Below, one piece after another: positions 1-11,467 of a stretch of DNA of 64,000 nucleotides (positions are counted from its first letter, which is position 1; each line of letters begins with the position of its first letter). This stretch comes from Sporobolomyces roseus (taxonomy: Eukaryota; Basidiomycota; Microbotryomycetes; Sporidiobolales; Sporidiobolaceae). Made by a program: the position numbers and the translations under genes. Under the pieces are notes generated by a model. It worked only from the letters and a program-made list of their open reading frames with translations, did not search any database and was not told the origin of the DNA. The stretch lies in the NCBI GenBank assembly GCA_016617785.1, contig JADILM010000007.1, positions 868,001 to 932,000 of the forward strand. Reading direction: 5' to 3'.

Positions 1-461
1 GAAGAGATGGCGAGAGGGTAGAGTTCGGTTACTGAGAGGTCTGAAGTACAGTCGATAAGGATAGTGTGTTGCTTCGAAGAGCGAGATTCGGAAGCGAGGG
101 CTTTGACGACTTCACGAGGGTTCGCAGCAGAGTAAGAAGCGGCAGGGTGAGGTGAAGAAGTCGGCAGAGGTTGAGAAGAAGGAGGAAGGAGGGAAAGGAG
201 AGTTGCGGCATCGAGGGAAGAAGCGGAAGAAGAGATGGAAACGGTGTGCTTCGAGTTGGAGAGGGAAACGATGTTGAAAACCTTGGCAAGAGTAGGAGAG
301 GTCAATTGTTCGACTACAGCCTTTCCGACGAGTCCACAACCGATTAATGCGACATTGCAAGACACTGTGGAGGAAGAGAGGGAATGAGTCAATACGAGAG
401 AGGTATAGCACGATCAATACGACTAGCTCTAGTGTGAGCTTGAGCATGCGAGGGACTCACT
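1..461 (-). CDS. HOM6: Homoserine dehydrogenase, 5' part (runs off left edge)
   Basis: Reduces aspartate semialdehyde to homoserine in the threonine/methionine branch of the aspartate pathway. Only about 121 codons are in the window. The protein opens MSCNVALIGCGLVGKAVVEQ, the Rossmann GxGxxG loop of this family, followed by FNIVSLSNSKHTVSI and then LIDCTSDLSVTELYP, which matches the DCTS region of fungal homoserine dehydrogenases. A 96-nt intron (460..365, GTGAGT to CCACAG) is inferred. The A of the start codon is the last base of the upstream exon (461) and its TG are the first bases of the next exon (364-363), so the AUG exists only in spliced mRNA. Without splicing there is no in-frame AUG ahead of the Rossmann loop. 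Family assignment is firm; the start is inference from the splice signals. Confidence 0.85.
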
Positions 462-904
462 TTTGAGTGTTGAAGTGAGAGGTATAGATTCGAGAGAAGA
501 GAAGGGATGAATTTCGCAATTTTGTCAGAAAAGTTCGCTTCGTTGAAGTCGCATGGAATACCCGAGACGGATTCGTAGAGCATTAATCCAGGATCCGCTA
601 TTCTCTCGCGCTAAGGGACTGTCGAGCACTCTCTCGAAAGCGATGAGATTCAGAAAATGAAGCGTTCTCGTTCGCATTCGACGAGTGTACGATCCGGGAT
701 TAGCGTCTCGGACAGGGGAAACGTCCGAACAAGGCCGATGAGAAGAAGGAGTGAAAGGGTATGCGAGTTGCAGGATGTTACAAGTTTGAACAAGCGATAC
801 AGAGAGGAATTGAGAAAAGGCTGAATCGATCGGGCTCGACCTGTTTCGCATTTGATCAGTTCAACCCGTCTATAGAAGCGTACTCTGTGGACCAGACATA
901 CAAA
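462..904. promoter_or_regulatory. HOM6 5' exon/promoter and RCF1 3' flank
   Basis: Stretch between the HOM6 start and the RCF1 stop; both genes are on the minus strand. It should hold the non-coding first exon of HOM6 and its promoter. On the minus strand it contains ATGs (583, and a short ORF within the following 40 bases) that would act as upstream ORFs if transcription starts beyond them. No TATA box or other gene was recognised. Confidence 0.4.
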
Positions 905-1449
905 TTAGACCTGCACTGGTGGCGTGGGAGTCGAGGTGTCGGCCTCTGCCAATTTCGCCCGTTGCTCAGCTTCCCTCACTGCTCTTCGCTGACTTTGGAA
1001 ATAGACAGACCCTCCTGTAGCAAATTGCAATATCGTCAGTGAGATATTTGAAGCTCGACGTGAAGGCAGACGAACCGAGGGCAGCGACTGAGGAAGGGGA
1101 GCAGAAAATCAGCGTCGTCAAAATCGCAGAATTTCGGTGTATTACGTACTGATAGTGAGGCCCTGCGCGGCGACACGGTACCTAAGCATCTTGTTAAACT
1201 GTTGTCGGTTTCCCTTCTGTAGTGCTGAACTAGCAGCGAGCAATGCTACGACCGTAGCCAAAGATCCTGACGAAAAAAAAACGATTCAGCGACTGCGATG
1301 CGTCAGTTCCGTACTACGAACTCACCGATAGGTACGAGAGGTTCTTCCTTGAACTTTCTACTGAACTTTTCCCACATTCCTTTGGGTGGAGGAGGAACTT
1401 CAGGCGACCAAGGTTCAGTAATCGGATCTGGAGTGTATTGTCGAGGCAT
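905..1449 (-). CDS. RCF1: Respiratory supercomplex factor 1 (HIG1 domain)
   Basis: Mitochondrial inner-membrane protein that associates with cytochrome c oxidase and III-IV supercomplexes. Four exons: 1449..1326, 1266..1150, 1087..1076 and 1014..905, giving 120 aa. The N-terminus MPRQYTPDPITEPW leads into KFKEEPLVPIGSLATVVALL, which matches the EEPLVPIGCLAT hallmark of Rcf1/HIG1 proteins and the first membrane segment. QQFNKMLRYRVAAQGLTI then enters the second segment (IIAALGGSVYF), and a charged tail follows (SQRRAVREAEQRAKLAEAD). The usual Cys of the first segment is Ser here. Exon 3 is only 12 nt (TCGCTGCCCTCG) yet is needed to keep frame through the second membrane segment. It is divergently arranged with SSZ1. 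Confidence 0.88.
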
Positions 1450-1767
1450 GTTGACTATGATTCGGCGTGTGGGATCAGATATGAAGTTCTATCGCCTGTC
1501 GAGTAGTTGAGTGTGGCTTCGGGTTACGAGGAGAGAGTGATTAAGAGAGCCGAATGGAGGGGGAGGAGAGATTTCAGCTCGAGATCGCCTCATTAGGTGA
1601 AAGTAAGGACAGACTCACTAGGTAAGTAGATAGTTCTGAATCCAATGAGCAAGTTTACGAAGCAGCAAGATGTGGTTCAAGTTATGGTCAAATCGAAGGA
1701 TTCTCTCTCTTTAGTTTTCTCTTCTCCTCCATCTAACAAATTCAACCAACTCCCAACTAACCTCAAA
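1450..1767. promoter_or_regulatory. Shared intergenic promoter, RCF1 (-) / SSZ1 (+)
   Basis: A 318-bp divergent intergenic region. The part next to SSZ1 (about 1700-1767) is pyrimidine-rich (tttagttttctcttctcctcc), typical of fungal core promoters. An ORF that starts at 1645 in frame with SSZ1 is probably 5' leader, because the conserved protein starts at 1768. No factor site was recognised. Confidence 0.45.
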
Positions 1768-3819
1768 ATGCCTCCTAAGCGCAACCAAAAGTCAAAGCAA
1801 AACTCAAAGCAGTCATCAAAGGCTCCTTCAAAGGCTCCCTCAGGCGCTGCCACTCCCGCTCAACGAGAAGAGCCTAAAGTTCTTGCTGCAGGTCTCCTAG
1901 GCCTCAACTTTGGACAGTCCTTCTCTAGTGTCGCTATCATTGACAAGGTAAGCTTCAGCTATCTTTTGAGCCAAGCATTACTCCCCTCTGACGTCTCTTC
2001 GCTCTTGCACAGGAGGGACTCGCAGACTGCATTGCTAACGATGATGGAGAGCGACAAATCGCTTCCGCCTTGTCTTTCAACGGTACCGAGGTCGTACGTA
2101 CATCCCCATGCATCCATTCCGCAAGTTCGTGGCTGATCTTTTCGTCGACTTTACTTTCAGTACTCTGGTGTTCCCGCTCGCGCTCAACTCGTTCGAAACG
2201 CTGAGAACACCATTTTGGCTTTCCGAAACTTGCTCGGCAAATCGTATGTCAATCATTCTGTCTTTGTTTGAACAAGAGACGGGCGCTGACGAGAAACCGA
2301 CTCGATTAGATACGACGAAGTAAAGGACGTCAAGCAGCCTTGCAACTCTGCTCCTATCGTCGAATCGAACGGACAACCTGCATTCACCGTCACCATCGAC
2401 GAGAAGCCCACTACCCTCACCGTTCACGACTGCGTTGTCCGATTCCTTCGAGTCCTCCTCTCCTACGCTACCGATTTCCTTGGTCGACCGGTTACCGATG
2501 CCGTTCTGACTGTGCCTTCCGCCTTCACTTCCGCTCAGACCGATGCTCTCCTTGCCGCTGCCAAAGAAGCCGGTATCACTGTCGTTCAAACTATCCCCGA
2601 ATCAGCCGCCGCCCTCGTCGCCTACCAATCGACCGATGTTACTTCTGAACGGGAACCTCTCTCAATCGACCGAAACGTCGTCGTCCTCGACGTTGGAGCT
2701 ACTTCAACCACTGCCAGCGTCATCGCCGTCCGAGATGGTCTCTTCCACCCTCTCTCGAGCGTTTCCGACAACAACCTTGGAGGTGACAAACTCGACGAGA
2801 AGCTCATTGACTTCTTCGGAAAGGAGTTTACTAAGAAGACCCGAATCCCCATCGACTCTTCGAACCACCGAGCTCAGATCAAGCTCCGTCTCGCCGTCGA
2901 AGTTACCAAGAAGTCGCTTTCCGCCTCAAACTCCGCTCCTTGTTCGATCGAATCACTCGCCGAAGGAATGGACTTCCACGGAACTGTCAACCGCATGCGA
3001 TTCGATCTCGTCGCTTCCTCCATCTACTCTGGTATCATGTCGAAAGTTGAAGAAGCCCTCAAAGAAGCGAACCTCGACCCTCTGCAAATCCAAGAAGTCG
3101 TTCTCGTTGGAGGAACCACTAAACTCCCTGCCCTCACCGACAAACTCTCTTACCTCCTCTCCGAATCCGTTCAAATCACTTCCCAAATCGAACCTGATGA
3201 GGTTGTCGCCAAGGGAGCTGCTCTTCACTCTCTCTCCCTCAGCAAGACTTTCCCTTCCTCTTCCCCCAACTCTTCCGAACTCCTCAAATCTGCTACTACC
3301 GAATCTTCTGTCGTCTCCCCTTCCGCCCTCTCGAAACCCCTCGGATTCGTTCTCGAACCCGAACAAACCGATCTCTCGAAACTCGCCTTTGTCACCCTCA
3401 TGGACCGAGACACCCCTCTTCCTGCTCGACGAATCATCGACCTCAACCTTCCTTCCGATTCTTCCGCAAAGGAGGTCGTTCTCGCGCTGTGGGAAGGAGA
3501 GGCTTACATCAAGGTTACTCCTCGGGAAACTAAAGTTGAGGCTGCCAAGGGTTACCTCGCGTCGATGGCGAGTGCCGTCAAGGGTGCCGTCGCTGGAAAG
3601 GCTGAGGAGGATGAGTTCTCGGATGAGGAGGAGGATGAGGATATCAAGACTGTCGAGGTCAAGCCCACACAAGCTATCGCAGATTTGGTGATCCCTGTCG
3701 ATTCGAAGAAGGCGAACAAGAAGGTCCGAGTGACCCTCGTCGTCGACTCGAACGGAAAGGGTTCGATCGAGGCTAAGCAACTCGTAGACGGAGCGCAGGC
3801 CATTTCCAAGGATTTCTAG
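1768..3819 (+). CDS. SSZ1: Ribosome-associated atypical Hsp70 Ssz1
   Basis: Atypical Hsp70 that pairs with the J-protein zuotin in the ribosome-associated complex and stimulates Ssb during translation. Exons 1768..1947, 2013..2093, 2161..2243 and 2310..3819 join in phase to 617 aa. Residues 1-30 are a Lys/Ser/Gln-rich tail (KRNQKSKQNSKQSSK). The ATPase domain follows, with LGLNFGQSFSSVAIID, GVPARAQLVRNAENTILAFR, VLTVPSAFTSAQTDAL, VVLDVGATSTTASV and LVGGTTKLPALTDKL. The phosphate-loop motifs deviate from canonical Hsp70, as known for Ssz1. The substrate-binding half is degenerate and carries an acidic insert (EEDEFSDEEEDEDI) near residue 545. Longer than yeast Ssz1 because of the N-terminal tail and the insert. 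Tail-to-tail with SNT1. Confidence 0.92.
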
Positions 3820-4098
3820 GTATCTGGCTTGACCCCCAAAATTATTAGACGTATCCATTTTCGTCGATCTTGTTCAGCAATAGATTATAACCCTTCCTTC
3901 GCTGTCATCTCTCTCAGGTCACTTTACAGAAATGAGAGAGAATGATTGTGAGAGAGAGAGATTGCAACTACTTCATTCATTCATTCTTTACTCAACAAGC
4001 AATCCAAAAAAGACAAACGATTTCAACTAAACACGACGAAACGACGAAGGGGGTATCATGCGAGGGTGTAGAAAAACAAAGGACAAAAACAGTGTCGA

Positions 4099-7000
4099 TC
4101 AGCGATGAGAATCAGGGTTCCAGCTTTGCTGCAAAGGAGCTGGGGGAGGTGGAAGGGGAGGGAAAGTGGGAGGACCAGAGGGTCGAGGAGCAAAGGTCGC
4201 AGTAGAGGGTACAGGTGGAGAAGTGTGAGACGCGACAGGAGGAGCTGAAAAGCGATGAGGCTGAGCGAGTGGGTGCGAGTGGGAGTGAGGAAGAGAATGG
4301 GAGTGAGAGTGAGAATGAGAATGAGAGGGAGGGAAAGCGGTTTTGACGTTGAAGTAATCGGGAGGAGTAGGGCGACGATAGAAATCTGCGATTGGAGGTG
4401 CTGAAGAAGCTCCGGGGGTCGCGGGAGAGCCGTAGGATGCGAAGGGAGACGCTACAGGAGAATGTGACCATTGACTGACGGCGGAAGCGGGAGCGGAGTG
4501 ATGAGGCATGAAATGGTCGAAACGTCGATCAGGGAGAGAAGTCGGGAAAGAGGGGAGTTGGGAAGACGTGGGGAGATGCGATGAAGGTCGAGCCAAACCG
4601 TTCGATAGGATAATTCGGTTGTGCTGCAGGTGTTGATCGCGCGTTCCACGAGGATCGAAGCGCTCCCGTGCAGTGACTGGTCGACTACTCTGTGCTGAAG
4701 TCGATTCGTCGTCGCTCATATTCCCTCCATTCGGCCCTCCTCCTCCACCGAACCAATCCTCTTTCGCCGAGTTTCCATCTTCTTGGCCGGGGGTACTCTC
4801 GTTGAGCATGTTGCGAAGGTGCATACCCGCTTTTGAAGCCATCGAAGCGGCTGATGGAATCGAAGGAAGTGGAGGAAGATGTTGAGCTTCGGAGACAGGG
4901 AAGTAGCTGGACTGAGCTGCACCGGAAGTACGATGACTCGAGACGGCAGGCTGTGATGAATGTCAATCAGTGGGTGTCTGATAGCGAAACGCAAGAGCAT
5001 GAAACTCACCGAATACTCGTTTGGGGTCATAGCAGGAGATTCGTCGTCTTGATAATCGTCGTCTTGCATACCAATGCCATTGACGAGACTGCGAAGACCG
5101 AGCTTCTTTGCGTCTAGAATCGAGAGAAAGAAGTCATCAGCTGAGTGTGGTTGGATGAACGAAATCGGAGAAAGTTTAGCCTACTGTTCGTGAACCACTA
5201 TTCATCCATGAATCAGAGACATCAGCAACAGTTCGAGAAGGAGGAATGAGCAAGTCGAGACGTACATTCTTGCACTGTACAGCAGTTTTCGTCCCCATCT
5301 CATCTCCAATCGCTTTCCAATTCTTCCCGTGCAACTCCAGCAATCTCACGATATCACTCTTCTCCGCTGCCGACCAATAAGAGTTCGTATTCGCTTTCCT
5401 CTTTGGCTTGAGCTTGTCCCCATTGAGGTTGTTGAGAGACGAAGAGAGGGCAGAGACGGAAGAAGGAACAGTTTCGATGGTTCCATCATCATCGAGATCC
5501 ATTCGAACTTTGCGATTCGTTTTCGCTGCTCGAGGTCGAAGGGAACCAGGATTCGATCCGTCATCTTGATCTTCGTTCGGATTGTGAGCGAGCGCACCGA
5601 GTACTTCAGCTGCTTCCATCATTCCTTCCGAGTGGAGTTGAGAAGAAGCCGGGTTGCGAGGAGTCGTTGCAGGTCGAGAGGGCTTCGAAAGGGAAGCAGA
5701 GGGCGTGTAATCATCGTTGTCGTCTTCGAATAGCTGATCGAGAGGTCGTTGGAGAGGTCGAGGAGTAGCGGCAGTCGTAGTAGTGCGAGGGACGAAAGGA
5801 GCAGAATCGGTTACGCTTGGGAGAGGAGGAGGAGCACGAGTGTTGCGGGGCGAAGGAGGGATGCCTTGTTGTTGTTGTTGATCTTCGTCATCATCCTCCT
5901 CTTCATCCCGATCTCGATTACCCAACATTGTCGACTTCGCACCTTTGAGGTTCGAAAGCAATGAAGAACCTTTCCCTTTCCCTTCTCCCGGTCTCTTCTT
6001 CGTCTTCTTCCTCCGCCCGTCCCTCCCCCTCCGTTCCGACAAGCTCCTGAAATCGATCGAGTTCTTCATCCGGTAGTAGAACAAGACGCATTGTGCAGTA
6101 GTCTTGTCCGGTAATTCTTGAGAAATCTTGCCAAACTGTTTCGGATGTAAACTGTACCTCTTGCAATAAGTTTCGACTTCTGCTTCAGTCCAGGTTTCCA
6201 TCGGAGTTCGAACTCCATACGTCTCGATCGCATCTTCGACTCGGTACCGTTCGTCGTCAAACGTGCACGACATGATTTCTGCTCGTTCTGAAGGATCGAC
6301 CGCGAGATCCGGTACGACGGCTGCAGTTCTCGCTGCACGAACATCGGGATCTCGTAAATCGGCATTCTCGAGACTTGCGAGAATCTCGAGGAATTCGGCT
6401 TCGGATCGAACGGCGTCTCCATAACCCCAAGTTGCGGAATTCGACAATCCTCCTCCTCCTCCACCACGACGATTCGCTCTTCCTCCTCCAAGGGCTGAAG
6501 GACCAGGAGTGACGGGTTCAGGATAATAGGGCATTCCAGAAGAATCGATCGAAGGAGTTTGAGCTGCGGTCGACCCGTTCGAGGTCGAAGAATGTTTGTT
6601 GTTGCCGGATTTACGTTGGATTCGCTCTTTCAACTTGTCGAGCCTCTTGACGTGTCCTTGCCAATCCCGATCGAACCTCTTGTACTCTTTCCTCAATTCG
6701 ACCATCTTCTCCCCTCTTCGTTGATCTCGTTCCTCAAACTCTTCGATCAAGAATGGAATCATGAGTCCTTGATGAACCGAAAAGTCTTCCCAAGTCGGTT
6801 TGAACCATTCTTCTCGATCTGGCAGAGGGGAGATTGGCGCGACTACCTCCTCCTCCTCCATCTGTTCAACCTCGACGATCGGTGAAATCTCATCGACCTG
6901 ACCTTCGACGACGGGAGCGGTGGCAGAGATTGATTGTTCTTCATCTTGACCAGAAGGGAAGTGTTTTGTAGGAGGAGAGATTGGTTGAGGCGGTGAATGA

Positions 7001-9714
7001 TAATCGAGTGGAGTAGTCGAAGATGGATGAGGTGCGAGATCTTCTTCCTTTGATATGTCGGTAGCAGGAGGAGGGGGCTGAACGTTCTCGATTTCCTGTG
7101 GCGTGGGGAGAACAGGTGAGATTCGAGGTGGAGTTCGAGATTTGTCGATAGTTTGAGATGTAGTTTCGACGACGGGCTGATCGATCTCCATCTGCGTTTC
7201 TTTGTTCGGCTCTTCTTGCTCTTGCTCGTCTTGTACCGGTTCATCTTCCTTCTCTTTGAGCGGTTCAAACATATCCAAAGTTTCCTCCTCCGCTTCTTTC
7301 TCCAACTGCATTTCCTTCTCCCTCTCCAATTTCTCCCTTTCCTCCTCTCTCTTTCTCTCCTCCAGCTCCAATCGCTCCCTCTCAAGTTCAAGTTCCTTCT
7401 CCTTCCTGCTCTCCACCTCCTCCCTCTTCTCCTCTCCTCCTTGCACCACCGACTCGATCTTCTCAGGTCTCGCCTCCTTCTCGCCAAGTAAGAAATCATG
7501 ATCCATTTCCGAATCGATCTCACCTTCTTCCCTTTCCCTCGTCGAAACCTCCTTCTGAACCATCAGTGGAGGAGGGGTCTCAATCGTCTCTTGACGTGAG
7601 GGTAATGGTGGAGTCGATGATTGACGAGAGCTAGGAGGATTCGAAGAATTGCGAGGAGGGAGAGTAATTTCACCTTCTTCTTTCTCTTCGCCTTCTTCCA
7701 ATTCCTCATCTTCCTCTTCCTTCTTCATTTCTACTGTGACCTGAGTCTGAGTCTGAGGAGCGGGTGGTGGAGGTGGAGGAGGTGGAGGAGGTAATCTTCT
7801 TCTCGAAGGGAGGAGCGTTGAATTTGGTAGAGGAGGTCGAGGGGGAGTGTCTGATTGAACTGGGAGGGGTGGCGTAGTTGATTGAGGAGCAGGAGGAGGA
7901 GCCGAAGCGAGTGGGTATCGATCAGGAGGTAAAGGAGGAGTCATCGAGACTTCGTCTTCTACAGCTTCGGGTTTCGGTAGAGGAGGAGGAGTGGTTGAAC
8001 GAGATTTCGAACGAAGTCGACGTTGTTTCGAATGGTGGTGATTCGTCGAGATTGAGCGGGAACGTGATCTTGATCTTGGTCGAACAGGTGACAAGGAACG
8101 CGATCTACCATTCAATTCCTTCTCTTCTTCCTCCTTATCTCTTCGTCGTCGCTCACCATATCCATCATCTCGTTCCTTCTCCTTTTGTCTCGGTCCTCGA
8201 GGAGTCAAACCCATGGGTTCCCTCGGAGTGATCTCAGGTGAGCGAGCTCGAGGAGTAGCAGAACCAGTTCCTTTCGGATAATGTGAACTCGTTCTTCTCG
8301 AGTGCAAATGAGAGTGAGAGTGAGAGTGAGAGTGAGGCGCCGAGGGAGGTGCAGGCGGGAGAGGTAAGGACGAGGAAGCGGTGGGAGGGAGGCGGAAACG
8401 AGAGGGTCCTGGATGAGATGAGGTTGAAGGGGCGGAGGGGAGGGGTAAAGGCAAAGGAAGATCGGAGGATAATGCTGTTGTGGAAGAGTTCGAATCGAGT
8501 GGGAATCGAAGTGGTGGTAAATTGCTGTTCAGACAGATCGATTTCGAATCAGTCTTTTCTCGTCGTCGCAGAAAGGATAGATGCAAAGAAAGACGCACGA
8601 TTTCGATGCTTCACCATTTGGAATCCTTTTGAACCCATTCGGAAGAGCACTCGCCGTCGTAGATGTCGACCCATTAACCTTTGTGAAACTTCCTCTATCC
8701 CACCTACTCACTCCCCTCTCCCTTTCCCGTTCCCTCTCAATCTCCCTCGTAGGTAGTTCAGGCGATGTTTGCCTACTACTGTTCCGACTCCTATACCCCT
8801 CATTCTCACTCTCTTGGTCCTCCCTCGTTCGCTTCCTACTCCTACTTCTATAAGGAATTTGAAACCCCGTACTAGTCGTCGTGATCGGTCTTGTGGAAGT
8901 AGAGGAAAGAGGTGGGAGGTAAGGTCTTGAAGAACTCGAGGAAGATGAAGGAGCCGGGGTTGATCTAGGTGAATTCTCCGATCGCGTCGAGTCCAGTCGA
9001 GCCCTTGAAGAGGTCGAGGTCGAGGTAGAGGTCGAAGGTAAACCAGTTCCAAACCTTTCAGCTCTTTCCAATCTCCTTGCTTCTTCTCTCGCCCTTTCCT
9101 CCCCTCCTCCTCCTGTCGAAACCACGATTGAACTTGATCTCGAAGTTGACGTCCTGTCTCGATCGAGTGGTAGAGGGGTATTGATGGTAGTAGAGGTTGA
9201 AAATGAAGGAGACCTCGATCTTCGATTCTGATTGATCCTACGAACGTTCCCTGATCCACTCATCATACTTGGTTTGTTTGGTAGCCTCATACTCAACGCT
9301 GTGTGTTGTTGTAAAGGTCCATTCAATTCGACCAACTTTGAGGAGGACGAGGGAGTAGAGGGTTGAGATTGAGATTGACCAGTTCGGGAACGGTAGGAAG
9401 CTGGACCGGTCGGTGGGAGTGAAGAAGGGAGGAGGAGGGAGGATGTACGTGGTGGTGGAGAGTAATGAGAGGTGGAAGGGGTTGAAGTTGAAGATGGAGG
9501 GAGCCTTTGAAATGCAGAATTCTTGGGATCAGCCTCTCACTTCCCAACGAGTCAAGGTTGAAAGTGAAGCGTACCTGTTTCTACTGACTAGAGTAGATCT
9601 CGGTTGAGTAGGTAGATTTGAAGTGATAGTAGTATTCGAGTTTGAGAGTTGTTTATCCCTATCCCTGTCTCTATCCCTGTTGTATCTACCATTCGATGAC
9701 CCATACTCCATCAT
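4099..9714 (-). CDS. SNT1: SANT-domain corepressor of the Set3 histone deacetylase complex (Snt1/NCoR-like)
   Basis: Nuclear scaffold equivalent to yeast Snt1 and animal NCoR/SMRT, which carries histone deacetylases to chromatin. Six exons: 9714..9575, 9504..8615, 8474..5266, 5197..5185, 5113..5010, 4950..4099; 1735 aa. The N-terminal ~600 residues are Ser/Pro/Arg-rich and disordered; a Glu/Lys/Arg coiled coil follows. Around residues 895-970 is the conserved FKPTWEDFSVHQGLMIPFLI segment with DRDWQGHVKRLDKLKERIQR. The first SANT domain (~1100-1150) contains MPETWTEAEVETY-like sequence and FGKISQELPDKTTAQCVLFY. The second (~1375-1420) runs SYWSAAEKSDIVRLLELHGK and continues across the splice to VQCKNWFTNNAKKLGLR. 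Exon 4 is 13 nt and supplies the WFTN of that SANT helix. Two GAGAGT-like microsatellites encode Ser-His repeats. The 140-nt intron 2 has two possible acceptors; only the distal one keeps frame. Confidence 0.85.
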
Positions 9715-10020
9715 CTTGACACTACAAGAGTCAACTATTCACTCCTTGCGTGTTGAGTACTCGATTGTGTTGTGATCAGAAGTTGGGGAGTTTGGAGTGA
9801 GGGAGGGAAAGGAGGGAGCAAGAACCGGCAACTTGTTTCTGAATCAGAGTTGTATTGAGAGGGTCTTGAGAGTACTGAGAGTTGATCAATCTGGTTCTTG
9901 TGGGTTCTAGTGTTCAAGTGGGTGAATAGTAACGAGTCAAAAGAGTTTCTCTCTTCTCTCCTCTACTTGTCCCTTCACAAGTCTCAATCCTACTACCTGT
10001 TCGAGATTAAGCGATTCGGG
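9715..10020. promoter_or_regulatory. Divergent promoter SNT1 (-) / VMA22-like (+)
   Basis: 306 bp between two divergent start codons. The VMA22 side has CT-rich tracts (tttctctcttctctcctctac) near 9950. No TATA box or known factor site was identified. Confidence 0.4.
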
Positions 10021-10751
10021 ATGAGTTCCACGACACTGGATGAACTGGATTCATTATTGGAAGAATACCTCTCCCTCGTCGACAATTACCAATCCCTTCA
10101 ACTCTCGCTCGAATCTTGCCTCAAATCCGCTTATTTCAATCTAGCAAAATCAAAAATCGCATTGGGACCTCACAGGTTGAGTCAGAAAAGTTGGGATTTA
10201 AAACAAAAGGATTCATTCGTACAGGTGTGAGTGAAGAATTCGCACACTCGTATCCTCTGTTATTGAGAGCTGATAGAGCTTTGTTCTTCATGCACAGCGT
10301 CATACAACAGGAAGAATCGTTTCAGGGTTTAGAAGAGACGACAACAATATGGAAAGAGAAAGAGAAAGAGAAAGAGAATCTTTCCTTGTTAAATTATTCA
10401 ATCCAACCTCGTCCTCCCTCCCTTTCCTCCACCTCTTCTTCCACCCTTCCCACCTCATCGACAATACGTCAACGATCTCAACCCTCTGCTCCAGCCTCTT
10501 CCTCCCTCTCCCCTAACTCCCCCTCTTCTTCAGAACCAAATTCTAAACCTCCTCCTCCTGGCCCTCTCTCACCAATCCATCAATTCTCTTCCCTCCCTCC
10601 ACCTGCCTTGAGAGCATCCGCAAAGAGTTTCGAGAGTAGTTTGGACAAGATTGTGGGGTTAGTCGAGGTTGAGGCGAGGTTGAGGGGATTGGCGAAGATG
10701 ATTAAAGGGGTTAAGAAACGTTTGAGAGTCGAGGAACGGGAGGGTATATGA
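10021..10751 (+). CDS. VMA22: V-ATPase assembly factor Vma22/CCDC115-like
   Basis: Probable ER-associated factor for assembly of the V-ATPase membrane sector. Two exons (10021..10226 and 10298..10751, donor GTGTGAGT read as GT then GTGAGT) give 219 aa. The N-terminus MSSTTLDELDSLLEEYLSLV continues with DNYQSLQLSLESCLKSAYFN, the short coiled coil typical of this family, followed by LAKSKIALGPHRLS. The middle is a Ser/Pro-rich linker, and the C-terminal helix SLDKIVGLVEVEARLRGLAK resembles the conserved end of Vma22 proteins. Yeast Vma22 is somewhat shorter; the linker accounts for the difference. The family is poorly conserved, so the assignment rests on the two helices and overall layout. Exon 2 contains a GAGAAA microsatellite near 10352. 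Confidence 0.6.
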
Positions 10752-10906
10752 TCAAGGGTTTGATAAGGGAGCAATGCGGTGGAAAGACAAGGTGGGGAAT
10801 AAGGTGTAGACTAAGAGAAAGAGGAGAGGAGGAGAAGGTTTTTAACGAGGATATCTTTGGAGGAAGTGCGTTCGATCGGTAGTAGTAGTACATAGGATCA
10901 TTATTG

Positions 10907-11194
10907 TTATTCATCCCTCCTCCTCTGTGTTTGTCCCTTGAATGCTTCCCATTTCCGATTTGCCCATCTCCACACTTTTTCCCCCACCACCAATCCCGCT
11001 CCTCCTAATACGACGACCCCTACGCTTCCCAAGGCGATAGTTATTGCTTGAGTCGCGGCGTGGAGTAATTGTCTAAATTGAGTGCGGGTTGAAGTTGACG
11101 GGGAAGAGAGGGAAGTCACGAGTGGGAGAGTGAATGCAGAGGTCAGGAGGAGGTAGAGGGATGCGTCGAGGATGAGGGATTGAGAGGGTGGCAT
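10907..11194 (-). CDS. Small predicted two-pass membrane protein
   Basis: Single-exon reading frame of 95 aa on the minus strand, divergent to CDK1 (273 bp between start codons). Two hydrophobic stretches are visible: DASLYLLLTSAFTLPLVTSL (residues ~10-30) and ITIALGSVGVVVLGGAGLVV (~50-70). A basic tail follows (WRWANRKWEAFKGQTQRRRD). I do not recognise the family. Composition and placement between two genes make it plausible as a real gene, but no conserved motif proves it and the start could lie elsewhere. Confidence 0.5.
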   Translation of the reverse strand: MPPSQSLILDASLYLLLTSAFTLPLVTSLSSPSTSTRTQFRQLLHAATQAITIALGSVGVVVLGGAGLVVGEKVWRWANRKWEAFKGQTQRRRDE

Positions 11195-11467
11195 AGTGGA
11201 GAGTTTAGGAGTGAGGAGAAGGAGATTGAGTAGACGTTGATCACTTTGAGAGATGCGTCGTCTAGTCTCCCTCTCTCACCTTGCAATCTACTCCCCCCAA
11301 CTCGCGAGATAGTCCAACACACAAGTTCAGTCAGATATATAGTACGCGACCCCATTCGAATCCAGACTCGTCTAGTCGTTTCATCGCCAACTCTCATCAC
11401 CTCGTTCAACTCTACTCGTCTCTCTCTCTTGCTCTCCTGAGCCCTCACCACAGGAGCAGCTAGACGG

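Noticed and set aside
2543..3691. 382-codon plus-strand frame in another phase of SSZ1
   Set aside because: Low-complexity Ser/Pro/Leu translation of the SSZ1 exon in the wrong frame.
2953..3858. 301-codon minus-strand frame opposite SSZ1
   Set aside because: It lies entirely antisense to a strongly conserved Hsp70 exon; Ser/Arg/Glu-rich composition is a codon-bias shadow.
8475..8614. Proximal acceptor in SNT1 intron 2 (CTGAACAG)
   Set aside because: It joins in the wrong frame; the distal acceptor CCACAACAG restores it. The proximal site may still be used as an alternative.
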